From the NCBI RefSeq assembly GCF_014647795.1, contig NZ_BMPW01000007.1, positions 248,001-312,000 on the forward strand: a stretch of DNA of 64,000 nucleotides, read 5' to 3'. The position numbers were made by a program, and so were the translations under genes. Within the stretch, counting starts at the first letter, position 1; each line of letters opens with the position of its first letter. Under the pieces are notes generated by a model. It saw only the letters and a program-made list of their open reading frames with translations, was not told the DNA's origin and did not search any database. Below are positions 52,134 to 60,832 of this stretch, piece after piece. Source of the stretch: Actinoplanes campanulatus. GTDB lineage: Bacteria; Actinomycetota; Actinomycetes; Mycobacteriales; Micromonosporaceae.

Positions 52134-53708
52134 TCAGCCGGCCGGCTTACGGATGTAGAGCGCCACGGTGAAGCCCTTGAGCGGCCAGATCTCCGACTGC
52201 ACGAAGTCCTGGCGCAGCAGCGCCTCCTTGGCGTCCCCGATGTTCTGCACGATGTTGGTCCAGCCGCCCTTGCGGACCACCCACACCCGGGACGGCTTGC
52301 CGAAACAGGACGGGATCTCCGCGTCCGGGCACTCCTGGGCGCCGAGGGTGCCCCCGGTCCGCGGAGCACGGACCATGAGCTTGTCGGCGGGCCGCTGCGC
52401 CGGCATGTAGCGCATGAACGCGTCGCGGCTGGTGCGCTGGTCGCCGTCGGCGAACGGCCCGAACAGCACCGCGTCGCCCGCCGCCTGGTTCGCCTTGATC
52501 ACTTCGGCGATGTCGCGGCTGGCGTAATCGTGGCCGTACACCGTACGGATGTCAGCCTGCGCCGGGATCGCCAGCAGGCCGATCCCGAGCACCGCCACCA
52601 GGCCGCGCAGCACGCTCAGCCGGCACAGCGCCAGCCCGGCCAGCAGCGCCCAGGCAGGCAGGACGAACAGCAGGTAGCGCGGCACCCACAGCGGGGTGAG
52701 CTGGGCGACAGCCGCCAGGGCGGCCACCGGGGCCAGCGCCCACAGGGTCAGCGCGTGCGCGCTCGTGCGCAGCGACAGGGCGGTCAGGGCGAGCGCGATC
52801 ACCGCACCCGCGATGATCGTGGCGCCGAACAGGCGCTCCGGCGTCTCGGCGAGGCGGTCCCAGGTCAGCGGCGGGATCCAGCCGATCTGGCCGCCGCTCT
52901 GCACCTGGCCCAGATAGAGCACCGGCAGGGCCGGAGAGACACCCACCAGTACGGCGCAGGCCCAGGCGAGGAACGGCCGCCAGGAACGGCGCACCCGGAC
53001 GACCAGCAGCAGGTGGGCGACGAGCAGCAGCAGCGCCACCACGTGCGACAGGCCCAGGATCAGCACGGAGAACGAATACCCCACGTAGGCGCGGGCGCGG
53101 GGACGATCGACCAGGCCGATCAGGATGTAGGTCGACACCGCGGCGGCGAGCATGACCAGCGCGTACGGGCGGGCGTCCTGAGCGTAGCGGGAGAAGCCGG
53201 GCAGCAGCGCGAAGACCAGGCCGGCGGTCAGCCCGGCACGGCGCCCGGCCAGCCGGATCCCGATGCCCGCGACCACCGCCGCGGCAGCCGCTCCGAACAG
53301 CACCGACGGCAGTCGCAGGAGCAGGTCGGTGTCGCCGGCGACGGCGGCCCACAGGCGCAACAGGACGTAGTAGGCGCCGACGCTGGCGTCCACGTTCTCC
53401 AGCACACCGCGGAACTCGGCCCAGCCGATCGTGACCATGCCCCAGGTGGCCAGCTCGTCCTCGCTGAGCCCGGGCCTGGCCAGGTTCCACCAGCCCAGGC
53501 CACCGGCGACGAGGAACGGGACCAACCAGGACAGGACGGTCAGCCGCGGATTGGTGAGCGGCTCCGGCTCGTCCGGGCGGTCCTCCGGCGACGGCGGCCA
53601 GTCCGCCGGTTCACCGTCGGCCGGATCCGTCCGCTGGTGGGGCACCCGGACGATGATCGCCGTCTGATCAGTGCTCGTGGCCCGCATGGTCGGTAAGCGT
53701 CCTGACAT
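52134..53708 (-). CDS. GT-C-fold membrane glycosyltransferase (ArnT/PMT-like)
   Basis: 524 residues. After a Pro/Asp-rich cytoplasmic start come about eleven membrane helices. The first outer loop has GLSEDELATW, an Asp/Glu pair typical of the catalytic loop of GT-C enzymes that use polyprenyl-phosphate sugars, and DARPYAL follows. A soluble C-terminal domain ends the protein. It lies 14 bp upstream of the GT2 gene. ATG 53687 is an alternative start. The acceptor may be the GT2 polymer or an exported protein. Confidence 0.82.
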   Translation of the reverse strand: MSGRLPTMRATSTDQTAIIVRVPHQRTDPADGEPADWPPSPEDRPDEPEPLTNPRLTVLSWLVPFLVAGGLGWWNLARPGLSEDELATWGMVTIGWAEFRGVLENVDASVGAYYVLLRLWAAVAGDTDLLLRLPSVLFGAAAAAVVAGIGIRLAGRRAGLTAGLVFALLPGFSRYAQDARPYALVMLAAAVSTYILIGLVDRPRARAYVGYSFSVLILGLSHVVALLLLVAHLLLVVRVRRSWRPFLAWACAVLVGVSPALPVLYLGQVQSGGQIGWIPPLTWDRLAETPERLFGATIIAGAVIALALTALSLRTSAHALTLWALAPVAALAAVAQLTPLWVPRYLLFVLPAWALLAGLALCRLSVLRGLVAVLGIGLLAIPAQADIRTVYGHDYASRDIAEVIKANQAAGDAVLFGPFADGDQRTSRDAFMRYMPAQRPADKLMVRAPRTGGTLGAQECPDAEIPSCFGKPSRVWVVRKGGWTNIVQNIGDAKEALLRQDFVQSEIWPLKGFTVALYIRKPAG

Positions 53709-53777
53709 TCGTGGTTGTCACTGCCCGGTTAGATGATCATGAAGCTCGGTCTCTCGGATCGGCCAGCGTACCGGCAA

Positions 53778-55439
53778 TCAGCGGATCGCGGTGAGCAGAT
53801 CATCGAGGACGAACGCGCACAGATCCTCGCGGCTGGGCATCCGGCCGAGCGCCCGCAACCGTCCGGATTGCGCTTTCCGCATGCCTTCCAGCAGCTTGCG
53901 GGCTTCTCGGGCGTTGCCGAAGTTGCGGTCGCGCTCCAGTTGGGAGAAGTACTCGTGGAGTGCGTCACTCAGGCCCGGCGCGAAGACGTAGTCGTCGTTG
54001 CGGGCGATCCGGTCGGCGATCCGCACGAGTTCGTCCGGCCCGTAGTTCTCGAACTCCAGGGTCTTGGCGAACCGGGACGCCAGACCGGAGTTGGCGTCCA
54101 GGAAGTCGGACATCTCCTTGGTGTAGCCGGCGACGATCACCGCGACCTGGTCCCGGTGGTCCTCCATCAGCTTCACCAGGGTGTCGATCGCCTCCTGACC
54201 GAAGTCGGCGGCCGCCCCGCCGGCGCGGGCCAGCGTGTACGCCTCGTCGATGAACAGCACGCCGCCCATCGCGTCCTCGAACACCTTGGTGGTCTTCTCC
54301 GCGGTGTGCCCGATGTACTGCCCGACGAGGTCACGCCGGGACACCTCACGGAACTCACCGTTGGGCAGCACGCCCAGCGCCTTGAGCAGCTTGCCGTAGA
54401 TACGCGCGACGGTCGTCTTGCCGGTGCCGGGAGCGCCCGTGAAGATCAGGTGGTGACTGGCGGCGCCCACCGACAGGCCCGCGCCGCGCCGCCACTCGTT
54501 CACCTGGATCTCGTCGATCAGGGCCCGGACCTCGTTCTTCACCCCGGCCAGACCGATCATGGAATCCAGCTCGGCCAGCAACTGCTCGACCTCGGCCTCG
54601 TTCCGGTCGGCGGCGCCGTCGGTGACGCCCACGCCGGCCTTCGGCGCCGTGCCCTCGTCCAGGGTGACCGCCGGGTTCGCCGTCGGGTCCACGTCGACAC
54701 CCGGCGCCGCGGTCGCCTCGACCCGGCACCGGTCGACGACACCACCGCAGCCCGGGCCGAAGGCGATACCGACGCCCCGGGTGTCGTGGATCCAGCTCTC
54801 CACGATCGTCGGCGCGCCGCCGTTCGCCACGACGATGCCCGCGTCACCGGTGCCCGAGATGTCGCACCGTTCGATCGTCGGCCGCCCGGACTGGTAGACG
54901 TAGACGCCCCGGTGACCGCAGTCCGCCACGGTCGTGCTCCGCACCACCGGGTCGGCGCCGAGGCGCACGATGATGCCGTCGTCGGTGACGCCCCGCACCT
55001 CGCAGGACTCCACCGTTCCGCCCGCGTCGGAGAAGACGAGACCGTGCTGGCCGCGCAGCACGCGTACCTCGCTGGCCTCGACGGTCGCGCCGTCGTCGGC
55101 CTGCAGGCCGGCGCCGTAGCCGGCGGACAGCTCGCACCGGCGCAGCCGCAGCCGGCCGCCGGTGGCGGTGACCGCCGGGTAGTCGCCGCTCGTGAACACC
55201 ACGCCCTCGACCGTGACCTCACCGGACACGACGGCGAGCGCCGGGCCGTCCAGCGCGGTCGCCTCGATCACCGCCGAACCGGCCTCGCCGGCGGCTCGCA
55301 CCGTGAGCCGGCGCCCGGCGACCCGCAACCGCTCGGTGTACGTGCCGGGCGCGAGGGAGATGACCGCTCCGTCGGGCGCCACCTCGAGAGCGTCGGCGAT
55401 GGTCGGATAGGCCCCGGGTACCGCCAGGGTCGTGGCCAC
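53778..55439 (-). CDS. Beta-helix/CbxX-type AAA+ ATPase fusion (EccA-like)
   Basis: About 553 residues. GTG 55439 sits 5 bp after AAGGAG; GTG 55445 is too close to it. Residues 1-265 are a right-handed beta-helix with NosD-like repeats (VRGVTDDGIIV, ADCGHRGVYVYQSG, GTGDAGIVVANGG). Residues 290-553 are a CbxX/CfqX AAA+ domain with GAPGTGKTT, VLFIDEAYTL and the arginine-finger region NSGLASRF. ESX loci carry EccA, a CbxX-type AAA+ chaperone with a TPR head. Here the head is a beta-helix instead, suggesting a different client-binding surface. Confidence 0.85.
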   Translation of the reverse strand: MATTLAVPGAYPTIADALEVAPDGAVISLAPGTYTERLRVAGRRLTVRAAGEAGSAVIEATALDGPALAVVSGEVTVEGVVFTSGDYPAVTATGGRLRLRRCELSAGYGAGLQADDGATVEASEVRVLRGQHGLVFSDAGGTVESCEVRGVTDDGIIVRLGADPVVRSTTVADCGHRGVYVYQSGRPTIERCDISGTGDAGIVVANGGAPTIVESWIHDTRGVGIAFGPGCGGVVDRCRVEATAAPGVDVDPTANPAVTLDEGTAPKAGVGVTDGAADRNEAEVEQLLAELDSMIGLAGVKNEVRALIDEIQVNEWRRGAGLSVGAASHHLIFTGAPGTGKTTVARIYGKLLKALGVLPNGEFREVSRRDLVGQYIGHTAEKTTKVFEDAMGGVLFIDEAYTLARAGGAAADFGQEAIDTLVKLMEDHRDQVAVIVAGYTKEMSDFLDANSGLASRFAKTLEFENYGPDELVRIADRIARNDDYVFAPGLSDALHEYFSQLERDRNFGNAREARKLLEGMRKAQSGRLRALGRMPSREDLCAFVLDDLLTAIR

Positions 55440-55459
55440 AAGCACTCCTTAGAGGGTCA

Positions 55460-56782
55460 TCAGAGGGTGAACGTCTCGTCACGGATCGAGTTGACGACCT
55501 TCTTCAGGTGATCACTGGTGGCGAGCGGCGCGGTCAGGCGCACCACCAGCTGACGATCGATCTGGCCCTCCGGGGTGGACCGCCAGAACGCGACGTAGAC
55601 CAGACCGTACATTCGCTTGCCGTCGATCTGGGTGGTCTCGGCCCAGGTGGCGAACGGGCCGCTGCGGGTCCACTGCAGGCCCCACGCCTCCTCGCGCTGC
55701 CGCAGAGCCGTGCGCCGCTCCTCGGTGCACGGCGTCTCGCAGGTCCGCACGATCAGGTCGCCACCGCCCGCGTCCCCGCCGCCGCACCGGTAGTGCGCCG
55801 CGGCCGCCGCCGTGGCCACCTGCTCACAGTTCCACGCCGGCGGGACGCGGAAGTCGAAGCCGACGCCGTCCAGCCCTTTGATGGGCTTCGTCGGCTCGGT
55901 GGACACGAAGGTCGGCCAGGACGACGGCCAGCCGCCGCCGACCGGCGGCTCCACCCCCGGCGCGGTGGGATCGCCCAGCAGCAACTGCTCGTCGGTCGGC
56001 GCCGGCGTGGCGCTGGGCCGGGGAGCCGGGGCCGGTTCGTCACGCAGCGACATCCCGGCCGCCGTGCCACCGGCGCCGGCGACCAGCCCGGCGAGGGCCG
56101 CCAGGGCGACGACCAGGCCGGCACGCCGCCGCTTGACGGGCGGCCTGGGCGGAAACCGCAACGGGGGTACGGGCCGGTCGTTTCGCTCAGCGTGGGGCGA
56201 CGGTCCGACCCGTGCGACCACCGGGTCGTCCACCGGTGTGGGCACATCGGCTTCCACCGGCCTCGGCGCGGGTTTTGGCCCGTGTGTAGGCGCGGGTGCA
56301 GGCGTTGGTGCGGGCCCGGGCGCGGGTGCAGGCGTAGGCACCGGTGCAGGTGCGGGCGTAGGCGCGGGTGCGGGCGTAGGCGCGGGTGCGGGCGTAGGCG
56401 CGGGTGCGGGCGTAGGCGCGGGTGCGGGCGTAGGCGCGGGTGCGGGCGTAGGCGCCAATTCCGGGACTGCGACCGGAACCAGGCGCTGTCCGAGCACCTC
56501 GAAGACCTGCCCGGCGCCGCTGCCCTGCTCCGGCGCGCAGGCCACCCACGGCCGCGGGCCCTGGTAGTCCCTGCCGACGATCGGGAGACGGTCGGCGGTG
56601 GCGTTGGCGAGCGCGTCCGCCGCGGCCCCGAACGCTTTGCGCCAGCGGTCGTCGGCCGAGGCCCGCTCGTTGAGAACGGCCACGGTGACGGCTTCTCCGC
56701 GCGCCCCGACGCCCGACCAGACGTCACCGACCTCGCAGGTGCTCAGCGCTTGCTGCAAACGGTACTGCCCGGCGGTCCGCAT
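55460..56782 (-). CDS. Membrane protein with degenerate kinase-like N-lobe and Ala-Pro repeats
   Basis: 440 residues from ATG 56782. Residues 1-100 follow a protein-kinase N-lobe pattern (YRLQQALSTCEVGDVWSGV, VTVAVLNERASADDRWRKAF) but lack the Gly-rich loop and catalytic lysine context, so it is probably not a kinase. A (TPAPAP)n rod (about 110-165), a basic Pro-rich stretch, one membrane helix (VVALAALAGLVAGAGGTAAG) and an extracytoplasmic beta domain with cysteines (AWNCEQ, HYRCGG, RTCETPCTEE) follow. It heads the minus-strand run containing the AAA+ gene and eccE. Function unknown; a T7SS assembly factor is plausible. Confidence 0.7.
   Translation of the reverse strand: MRTAGQYRLQQALSTCEVGDVWSGVGARGEAVTVAVLNERASADDRWRKAFGAAADALANATADRLPIVGRDYQGPRPWVACAPEQGSGAGQVFEVLGQRLVPVAVPELAPTPAPAPTPAPAPTPAPAPTPAPAPTPAPAPTPAPAPVPTPAPAPGPAPTPAPAPTHGPKPAPRPVEADVPTPVDDPVVARVGPSPHAERNDRPVPPLRFPPRPPVKRRRAGLVVALAALAGLVAGAGGTAAGMSLRDEPAPAPRPSATPAPTDEQLLLGDPTAPGVEPPVGGGWPSSWPTFVSTEPTKPIKGLDGVGFDFRVPPAWNCEQVATAAAAAHYRCGGGDAGGGDLIVRTCETPCTEERRTALRQREEAWGLQWTRSGPFATWAETTQIDGKRMYGLVYVAFWRSTPEGQIDRQLVVRLTAPLATSDHLKKVVNSIRDETFTL
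56351..56456 (-). repeat. 18-bp tandem repeat encoding Ala-Pro-Thr rod
   Basis: Six exact or near-exact copies of an 18-bp unit (TGCGGGCGTAGGCGCGGG on the + strand) start at 56351, 56369, 56387, 56405, 56423 and 56441, with degenerate copies continuing to about 56290. They encode the (TPAPAP) rod of the host gene and are prone to copy-number change. Confidence 0.85.
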
Positions 56783-57994
56783 GTGCCTCTCCGTCTCCAG
56801 CCTCGCGTCGCCCCGCCCGGACACGGTGACCTGGAGGATGAGCGCGATCAAGGAGTGTAATGGGTACCGGCCCGCCCACCTCGACGAAGCCCTCCCCCTG
56901 GTCGCCGTGGGCGCGGTCCACACCGAACGCGTCGGCCGAGCCGCCCAGCAGCACCGCACGCCGGGCACGCGAGCCGGCGATGTCGTACCCCCTCGCTATG
57001 TTCGTCGGCGTTCCCCCTCTGCCGAAAGGTGCCCCGGATGCCCGCCCTGAACGACGTATGTCGAACTCCCGAGGACAGTGGGAGCTCCCACAAAGTTCTA
57101 CGAGGTGACGGGCGACGGCGCCGATCTCGATCCTCGGCGATGGCCCTGATGAAACGGTCGGAGGGCCTCAAGGGGCGAGAGATCTGGTGAGCCCTTTGAA
57201 CAGTCAGCAGCGCGATGGGAACTCTCAGCGATGCGACAGCCCCGCGGCGCTGGCCTCCTATCGACCGCCGGGACTACCGCGGACAACCCAGGACAACCGA
57301 AGCCAACTTCCGCACTACCGCCACCAACCACGATCATGAAGTCACCGGCCATCGCGCGGCGCGCAGTATTCCGACAGATGGTTTCCGGATGGACCGGGCG
57401 AGCGACCTGCTCGCATCGGTCGGAGGCCGCGCGCAGCAGACGATGTTGGCGGGGTCCGTCGCCGGCGCTCGAAGCCTGCGCTTCCGCAAGGGGTTGTCGT
57501 CGCTGGGCGAGTTGACGACACTTTCCGCGACACTCGTGCGGTGGTCGCGGTCCACTCGCCACACGTTTGGCCACCATCGAGGAACCCGACACCAGCGTCG
57601 ATGCCCTGCTGGCCGAGATCCGGCATGCCGACGCCGGACGCCACAACGACGACACCGCCGTCTACCTGCGATGGACCGCCGATCGGCTGTCATCGCATGG
57701 CCGGCCGGTAACCGTGTCTACGGTGAGGTGAACGGATGGCGAAGCCGATGCATCGCCTGCTGACCACGGTCGGAGACACGAACCACGAGCGTCGAATCCT
57801 CGGTGGCGGATGAAGCCAGGAACGGTGTCAGGCCTCCGATGGGGGTGCCAGGAGCCGGGCGACGGAAACGCGAGAGAGCGGAAAGGGAGCGGGAAACGGG
57901 CGGGTACGGCACATTGGTGATCGTCGCCATAAGGGCCTTTCTCGAACGGCACGTCTCATCGAAGCCGGGCCGCAATTTACAGATGCGGAAAATG
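56783..57994. other. Gene-poor stretch upstream of the T7SS/glycan run
   Basis: About 1.2 kb with no supported gene other than the short frame listed at 57567. Open frames here are Arg/Pro/Ser-rich on both strands and read as non-coding. The promoter for the gene starting at 56782 should lie near 56783-56900. Degraded coding DNA seems likely in the rest. Confidence 0.4.
57567..57731 (+). pseudogene. Short coding-like fragment, possible remnant
   Basis: From TTG 57567 to TGA 57731, 54 residues of normal-looking soluble protein (IEEPDTSVDALLAEIRHADA, then GRHNDDTAVYLRWTADRL). The frame stays open a little upstream but shows no convincing ribosome-binding site. It may be a small real gene or the tail of a lost one. 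Confidence 0.25.
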
Positions 57995-58032
57995 CCGACG
58001 GCGGCTCGCTGAACCAGTCGAGCCGCCGTCGG
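57995..58032 (-). terminator. Strong hairpin terminator of the cold-shock gene
   Basis: CCGACGGCGGCTCG and CGAGCCGCCGTCGG form a perfect 14-bp stem with a 10-base loop, starting 13 bp after the csp stop. On the minus strand it is followed by CATTTTCC, giving a short T-run. Confidence 0.85.
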
Positions 58033-58045
58033 TAATGACGCAAGA

Positions 58046-58249
58046 TCAGATAACGCGGATGTTCTCGGCCTGCGGGCCCTTCTGGCCCTGCGTGATGTCG
58101 AACTCCACCCGCTGGTTCTCGTCGAGACTGCGGAAGCCGCTCGCCGAGATCGCCGAGAAGTGGGCGAACACGTCGGGGCCGCCCTCGTCCTGGTTGATGA
58201 AGCCAAAGCCCTTGTCGCCGTTGAACCACTTCACGGTACCTGTAACCAT
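58046..58249 (-). CDS. cspA: Cold-shock protein (CspA family)
   Basis: 67 residues, standard length. It has the beta-barrel nucleic-acid-binding motifs KGFGFI (RNP1) and VFAHF (RNP2) and the conserved start [13 protein letters not shown]. An RNA chaperone or antiterminator. AAGGAAAAAGAC lies before ATG 58249. A long leader with a hairpin lies upstream, so expression may be temperature-controlled. Confidence 0.97.
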   Translation of the reverse strand: MVTGTVKWFNGDKGFGFINQDEGGPDVFAHFSAISASGFRSLDENQRVEFDITQGQKGPQAENIRVI

Positions 58250-58345
58250 GTCTTTTTCCTTAGCAAGCTGTCGGAATCCGCACTGTGCGGACTCTCACGC
58301 CGCCGCGTTGATCACTCGCGTCGCATCGACGCGGAAAACGAAGAA

Positions 58346-58379
58346 GCGCCTGGAGGGTTTCAGATAACCCATCAGGCGC
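58346..58379 (-). promoter_or_regulatory. Leader hairpin upstream of the cold-shock gene
   Basis: Outer arms GCGCCTG (58346-58352) and CAGGCGC (58373-58379) and inner arms GGGTT and AACCC form a two-part stem about 100 bp before the csp start. On the minus strand it is followed by CTTCTTCGTTTTCC. It could be an attenuator, a cold-responsive leader element, or a terminator for something upstream. Confidence 0.45.
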
Positions 58380-58531
58380 CGAAAACGTCTACGGAAATCA
58401 AAACTGCAACGGGACGACCGTAGCACAGAAATTCGGCTGCCGACCCGAATCCTGGCCGCCGGTTTCCGGCCGGGGCGATACCCGGTACCGATTTCTGCGG
58501 CCGGCGTAGGCCGGCCCGCAAGGATGGGACG

Positions 58532-60181
58532 GTGCATGTCGAGCCGATTCTGATCTTTGTCCTCGCCGCTGTCGCGGTGGTCGCGGTGGTGCGGTGGGTC
58601 GCCGGCCGGACCGGGCTGCCCGCCGCCGCGCTGTTGCCACTCATCGGTATCGGGTACGCCCTCCTGCCAGGGCCCAACATTCCCCTGGACCCGGACATAG
58701 TCCTGGCAGTCGTACTGCCGCCACTGCTGTACAGCGCCGCCCTGGACTCGTCGATGATCGCGATCCGCCGCAATCTGCGTACCGTGGTCAGCCTGTCGGT
58801 GGTGCTGGTTCTGCTCACCGCGCTGCTGATCGGCCTGGGCTTCGCGTGGTTCGTCACCGGTGCGACCCTGGCCGCCGGCATCGCGGTCGGCGCGGCGGTC
58901 GCGCCACCCGACCCGGTCGCCGCGCTCGCCGTCGGCCGCAAGGTGGGGCTTCCACCCCGGATCATCACCCTGATCCAGGGTGAGGGGCTGCTCAACGACG
59001 CCACCGCGCTCACCATCCTGAGCGTCGCGGTCGCCGCGGCCACCGGAGACGGGTTCTCGGCGCCGGCCGCCGTCGGTCAGTTCCTGCTCGCCGCCGCGGG
59101 CGGAGTGGCCGTGGGCGCACTGGTCGCTTTCGCCGTCCGTCTGCTGTCCAGACCGCTCAGCGGCGATCCGATGCTCGCGAACGCCGTGTCGCTGGCCATA
59201 CCGTTCGGCGCCTACCTACTCGGTGAGGTGATACACGTCTCCGGTGTGCTGGCCGTGGTGGTGGCCGGGCTGATCGTGGGACACCACACGCCACGCTCTG
59301 CTTCGGGGGCGGGCCGGCTGCAGACCAATGCGGTCTGGCGACTGGTCGACTTCCTGCTCGAGGGCTTCATATTCCTGTTGATCGGCCAGCAATTGCCCGA
59401 GGTCATCAGAGGGCTGGCGGGATACGACGCCGCCACCGTTGTCGTCGCGGTCGCGATCACTGTGGGCGTCACACTGCTGCTACGGCCATTGTGGCTGGTT
59501 CTCACCCTGCTGGTGCCCAGAGCACTGCACACCCGTTGGAGCCGGGGCGGAGCGGACGCGAGGGCGTCCGTGAGGTGGTGGACCGGCCGGGAGGTCGTGG
59601 TTCTCAGTTGGGCCGGCACGCGAGGCGTGATCAGTCTAGCGGCGATCTTCACTCTGCCGCTGGTCACCGAGACCGGGGACCGGTTCCCCGCTCGGGATCT
59701 GCTGCTGTTCTGCACCGTCGTGGTCGTGCTCGTCACCCTGGTCGGGCAGGGCCTGACGTTCGCGCCGATGGTGCGGGCACTGGGGCTGCGCGCGGACGAC
59801 AACGACCAGGCCCTTCTGCGCAACGAGGCGCGGGCAGCATCGGTCAAGGCCGCCCTCACCGCGCTCGACGAGCTGGAGGAGCAGGAGCACGAGGACATCA
59901 GCGGCCAGGTGATCGAGACGATGCGCGAGCAGTTGCGGGCCCGGCTGAGCCGTTATCGGGACCGGCTCTCCCTGTTGCGCGACAACGACTCGGCGGGTCC
60001 GCCGATCTCCCCGGAGTATGAGGCCGCCCTGCACGTGCGCCGGGTGGCCATCGATGCACAGCGGGAGGAGTGCCTGCGCTGGCGTGATGCCGGCCGGTTG
60101 TCCGACGAGGGCCTGCGGGTGCTGGAACGTGAACTGGATCTCGAGGAGCGGCTGCTGCCGGACCGTCCGGCCCGCCGGTGA
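58532..60181 (+). CDS. CPA1-family Na+/H+ antiporter
   Basis: 549 residues from GTG 58532. About twelve membrane helices carry CPA1/NhaP-like motifs: AVAPPDPVAALAV, GEGLLNDATAL (with the transport ND pair) and WAGTRGVISLA. The last 130 residues are a charged cytoplasmic tail with predicted helices (LTALDELEEQEHEDI), as in bacterial NHE-type exchangers. It should exchange Na+ or K+ for H+ across the membrane. It is convergent with the response-regulator gene, 15 bp apart. Confidence 0.92.
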   Translation: MHVEPILIFVLAAVAVVAVVRWVAGRTGLPAAALLPLIGIGYALLPGPNIPLDPDIVLAVVLPPLLYSAALDSSMIAIRRNLRTVVSLSVVLVLLTALLIGLGFAWFVTGATLAAGIAVGAAVAPPDPVAALAVGRKVGLPPRIITLIQGEGLLNDATALTILSVAVAAATGDGFSAPAAVGQFLLAAAGGVAVGALVAFAVRLLSRPLSGDPMLANAVSLAIPFGAYLLGEVIHVSGVLAVVVAGLIVGHHTPRSASGAGRLQTNAVWRLVDFLLEGFIFLLIGQQLPEVIRGLAGYDAATVVVAVAITVGVTLLLRPLWLVLTLLVPRALHTRWSRGGADARASVRWWTGREVVVLSWAGTRGVISLAAIFTLPLVTETGDRFPARDLLLFCTVVVVLVTLVGQGLTFAPMVRALGLRADDNDQALLRNEARAASVKAALTALDELEEQEHEDISGQVIETMREQLRARLSRYRDRLSLLRDNDSAGPPISPEYEAALHVRRVAIDAQREECLRWRDAGRLSDEGLRVLERELDLEERLLPDRPARR

Positions 60182-60196
60182 ATCCGGCGCGCGCCG

Positions 60197-60832
60197 TCAC
60201 GCGTTCAGGTATGCCAGCACGGCCAGCACCCGGCGGTTGTCGTCGTCGGAGGGAGGCAGGTCGAGCTTGGTCAGCATGTTGTTGATGTGCTTGCTCACGG
60301 CCTTCTCCGTGATACCAAGGTTGGTGGCGATCGCGGCGTTGGACCGGCCCTGAGCCATCTCGCCGAGCACTTCACGTTCCCGGGTGGTGAGCACCGCCAG
60401 CGGTTCCCGGCGGGCGACCAGTCGTGAGATCACCTCGGGGTCCATGGCGGTGCCGCCGTCGGCCACCCGGTGGACGGCGTCGACGAAGTCGCTGACATCG
60501 GCGACCCGGTCTTTGAGCAGGTATCCGATGCCGCCGTACGGGGTGCTGAGCAGTTCCCGTGCGTACAGCGGCTCCACGTGCTGGGAGAGCATGAGAACCG
60601 GAAGGCCCGGCAGCCGGGTCCGGGCGGCGATGGCCGCTTGCAGACCTTCGTCGGTGAAGGTGGGTGGCAGGCGTACGTCCAGGACTGCCACGTCGGGCCG
60701 GTGCTGGAGTAGTGCGGGCAGCAGCGCGGGGCCGTTGTCGACCACCGCGACGACGTCGAAGTCGAAGGCGCCCAGCAGCCGGGTCAGGCCGTCCCGGAGC
60801 AGGGCGTGGTCCTCGGCGATCACAACGCGCAC
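60197..60832 (-). CDS. NarL/FixJ-family response regulator (DesR-like)
   Basis: 211 residues. The receiver domain has acidic residues in IAEDH and the phosphoacceptor D52 in VLDVRLP. A C-terminal LuxR-type helix-turn-helix (LTTREREVLGEMAQGRSNAAIATNLGITEKAVSKH; key residues E, G, N, V, H) binds DNA. It overlaps the histidine kinase gene by 13 bp, so the two form one operon. Position next to a desaturase suggests a membrane-fluidity regulator. Confidence 0.93.
   Translation of the reverse strand: MRVVIAEDHALLRDGLTRLLGAFDFDVVAVVDNGPALLPALLQHRPDVAVLDVRLPPTFTDEGLQAAIAARTRLPGLPVLMLSQHVEPLYARELLSTPYGGIGYLLKDRVADVSDFVDAVHRVADGGTAMDPEVISRLVARREPLAVLTTREREVLGEMAQGRSNAAIATNLGITEKAVSKHINNMLTKLDLPPSDDDNRRVLAVLAYLNA

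Noticed and set aside
56290-56456. GC-rich tandem repeats considered as a possible CRISPR or origin iterons
   Set aside because: Units are 18 bp with no spacers and lie in frame inside a gene, coding an Ala-Pro-Thr rod.
57215-57763. Plus-strand frame of 182 codons in the gap before the cold-shock gene
   Set aside because: Arg/Thr-rich with no start signal; the other phase at 57567-57731 reads better as protein.
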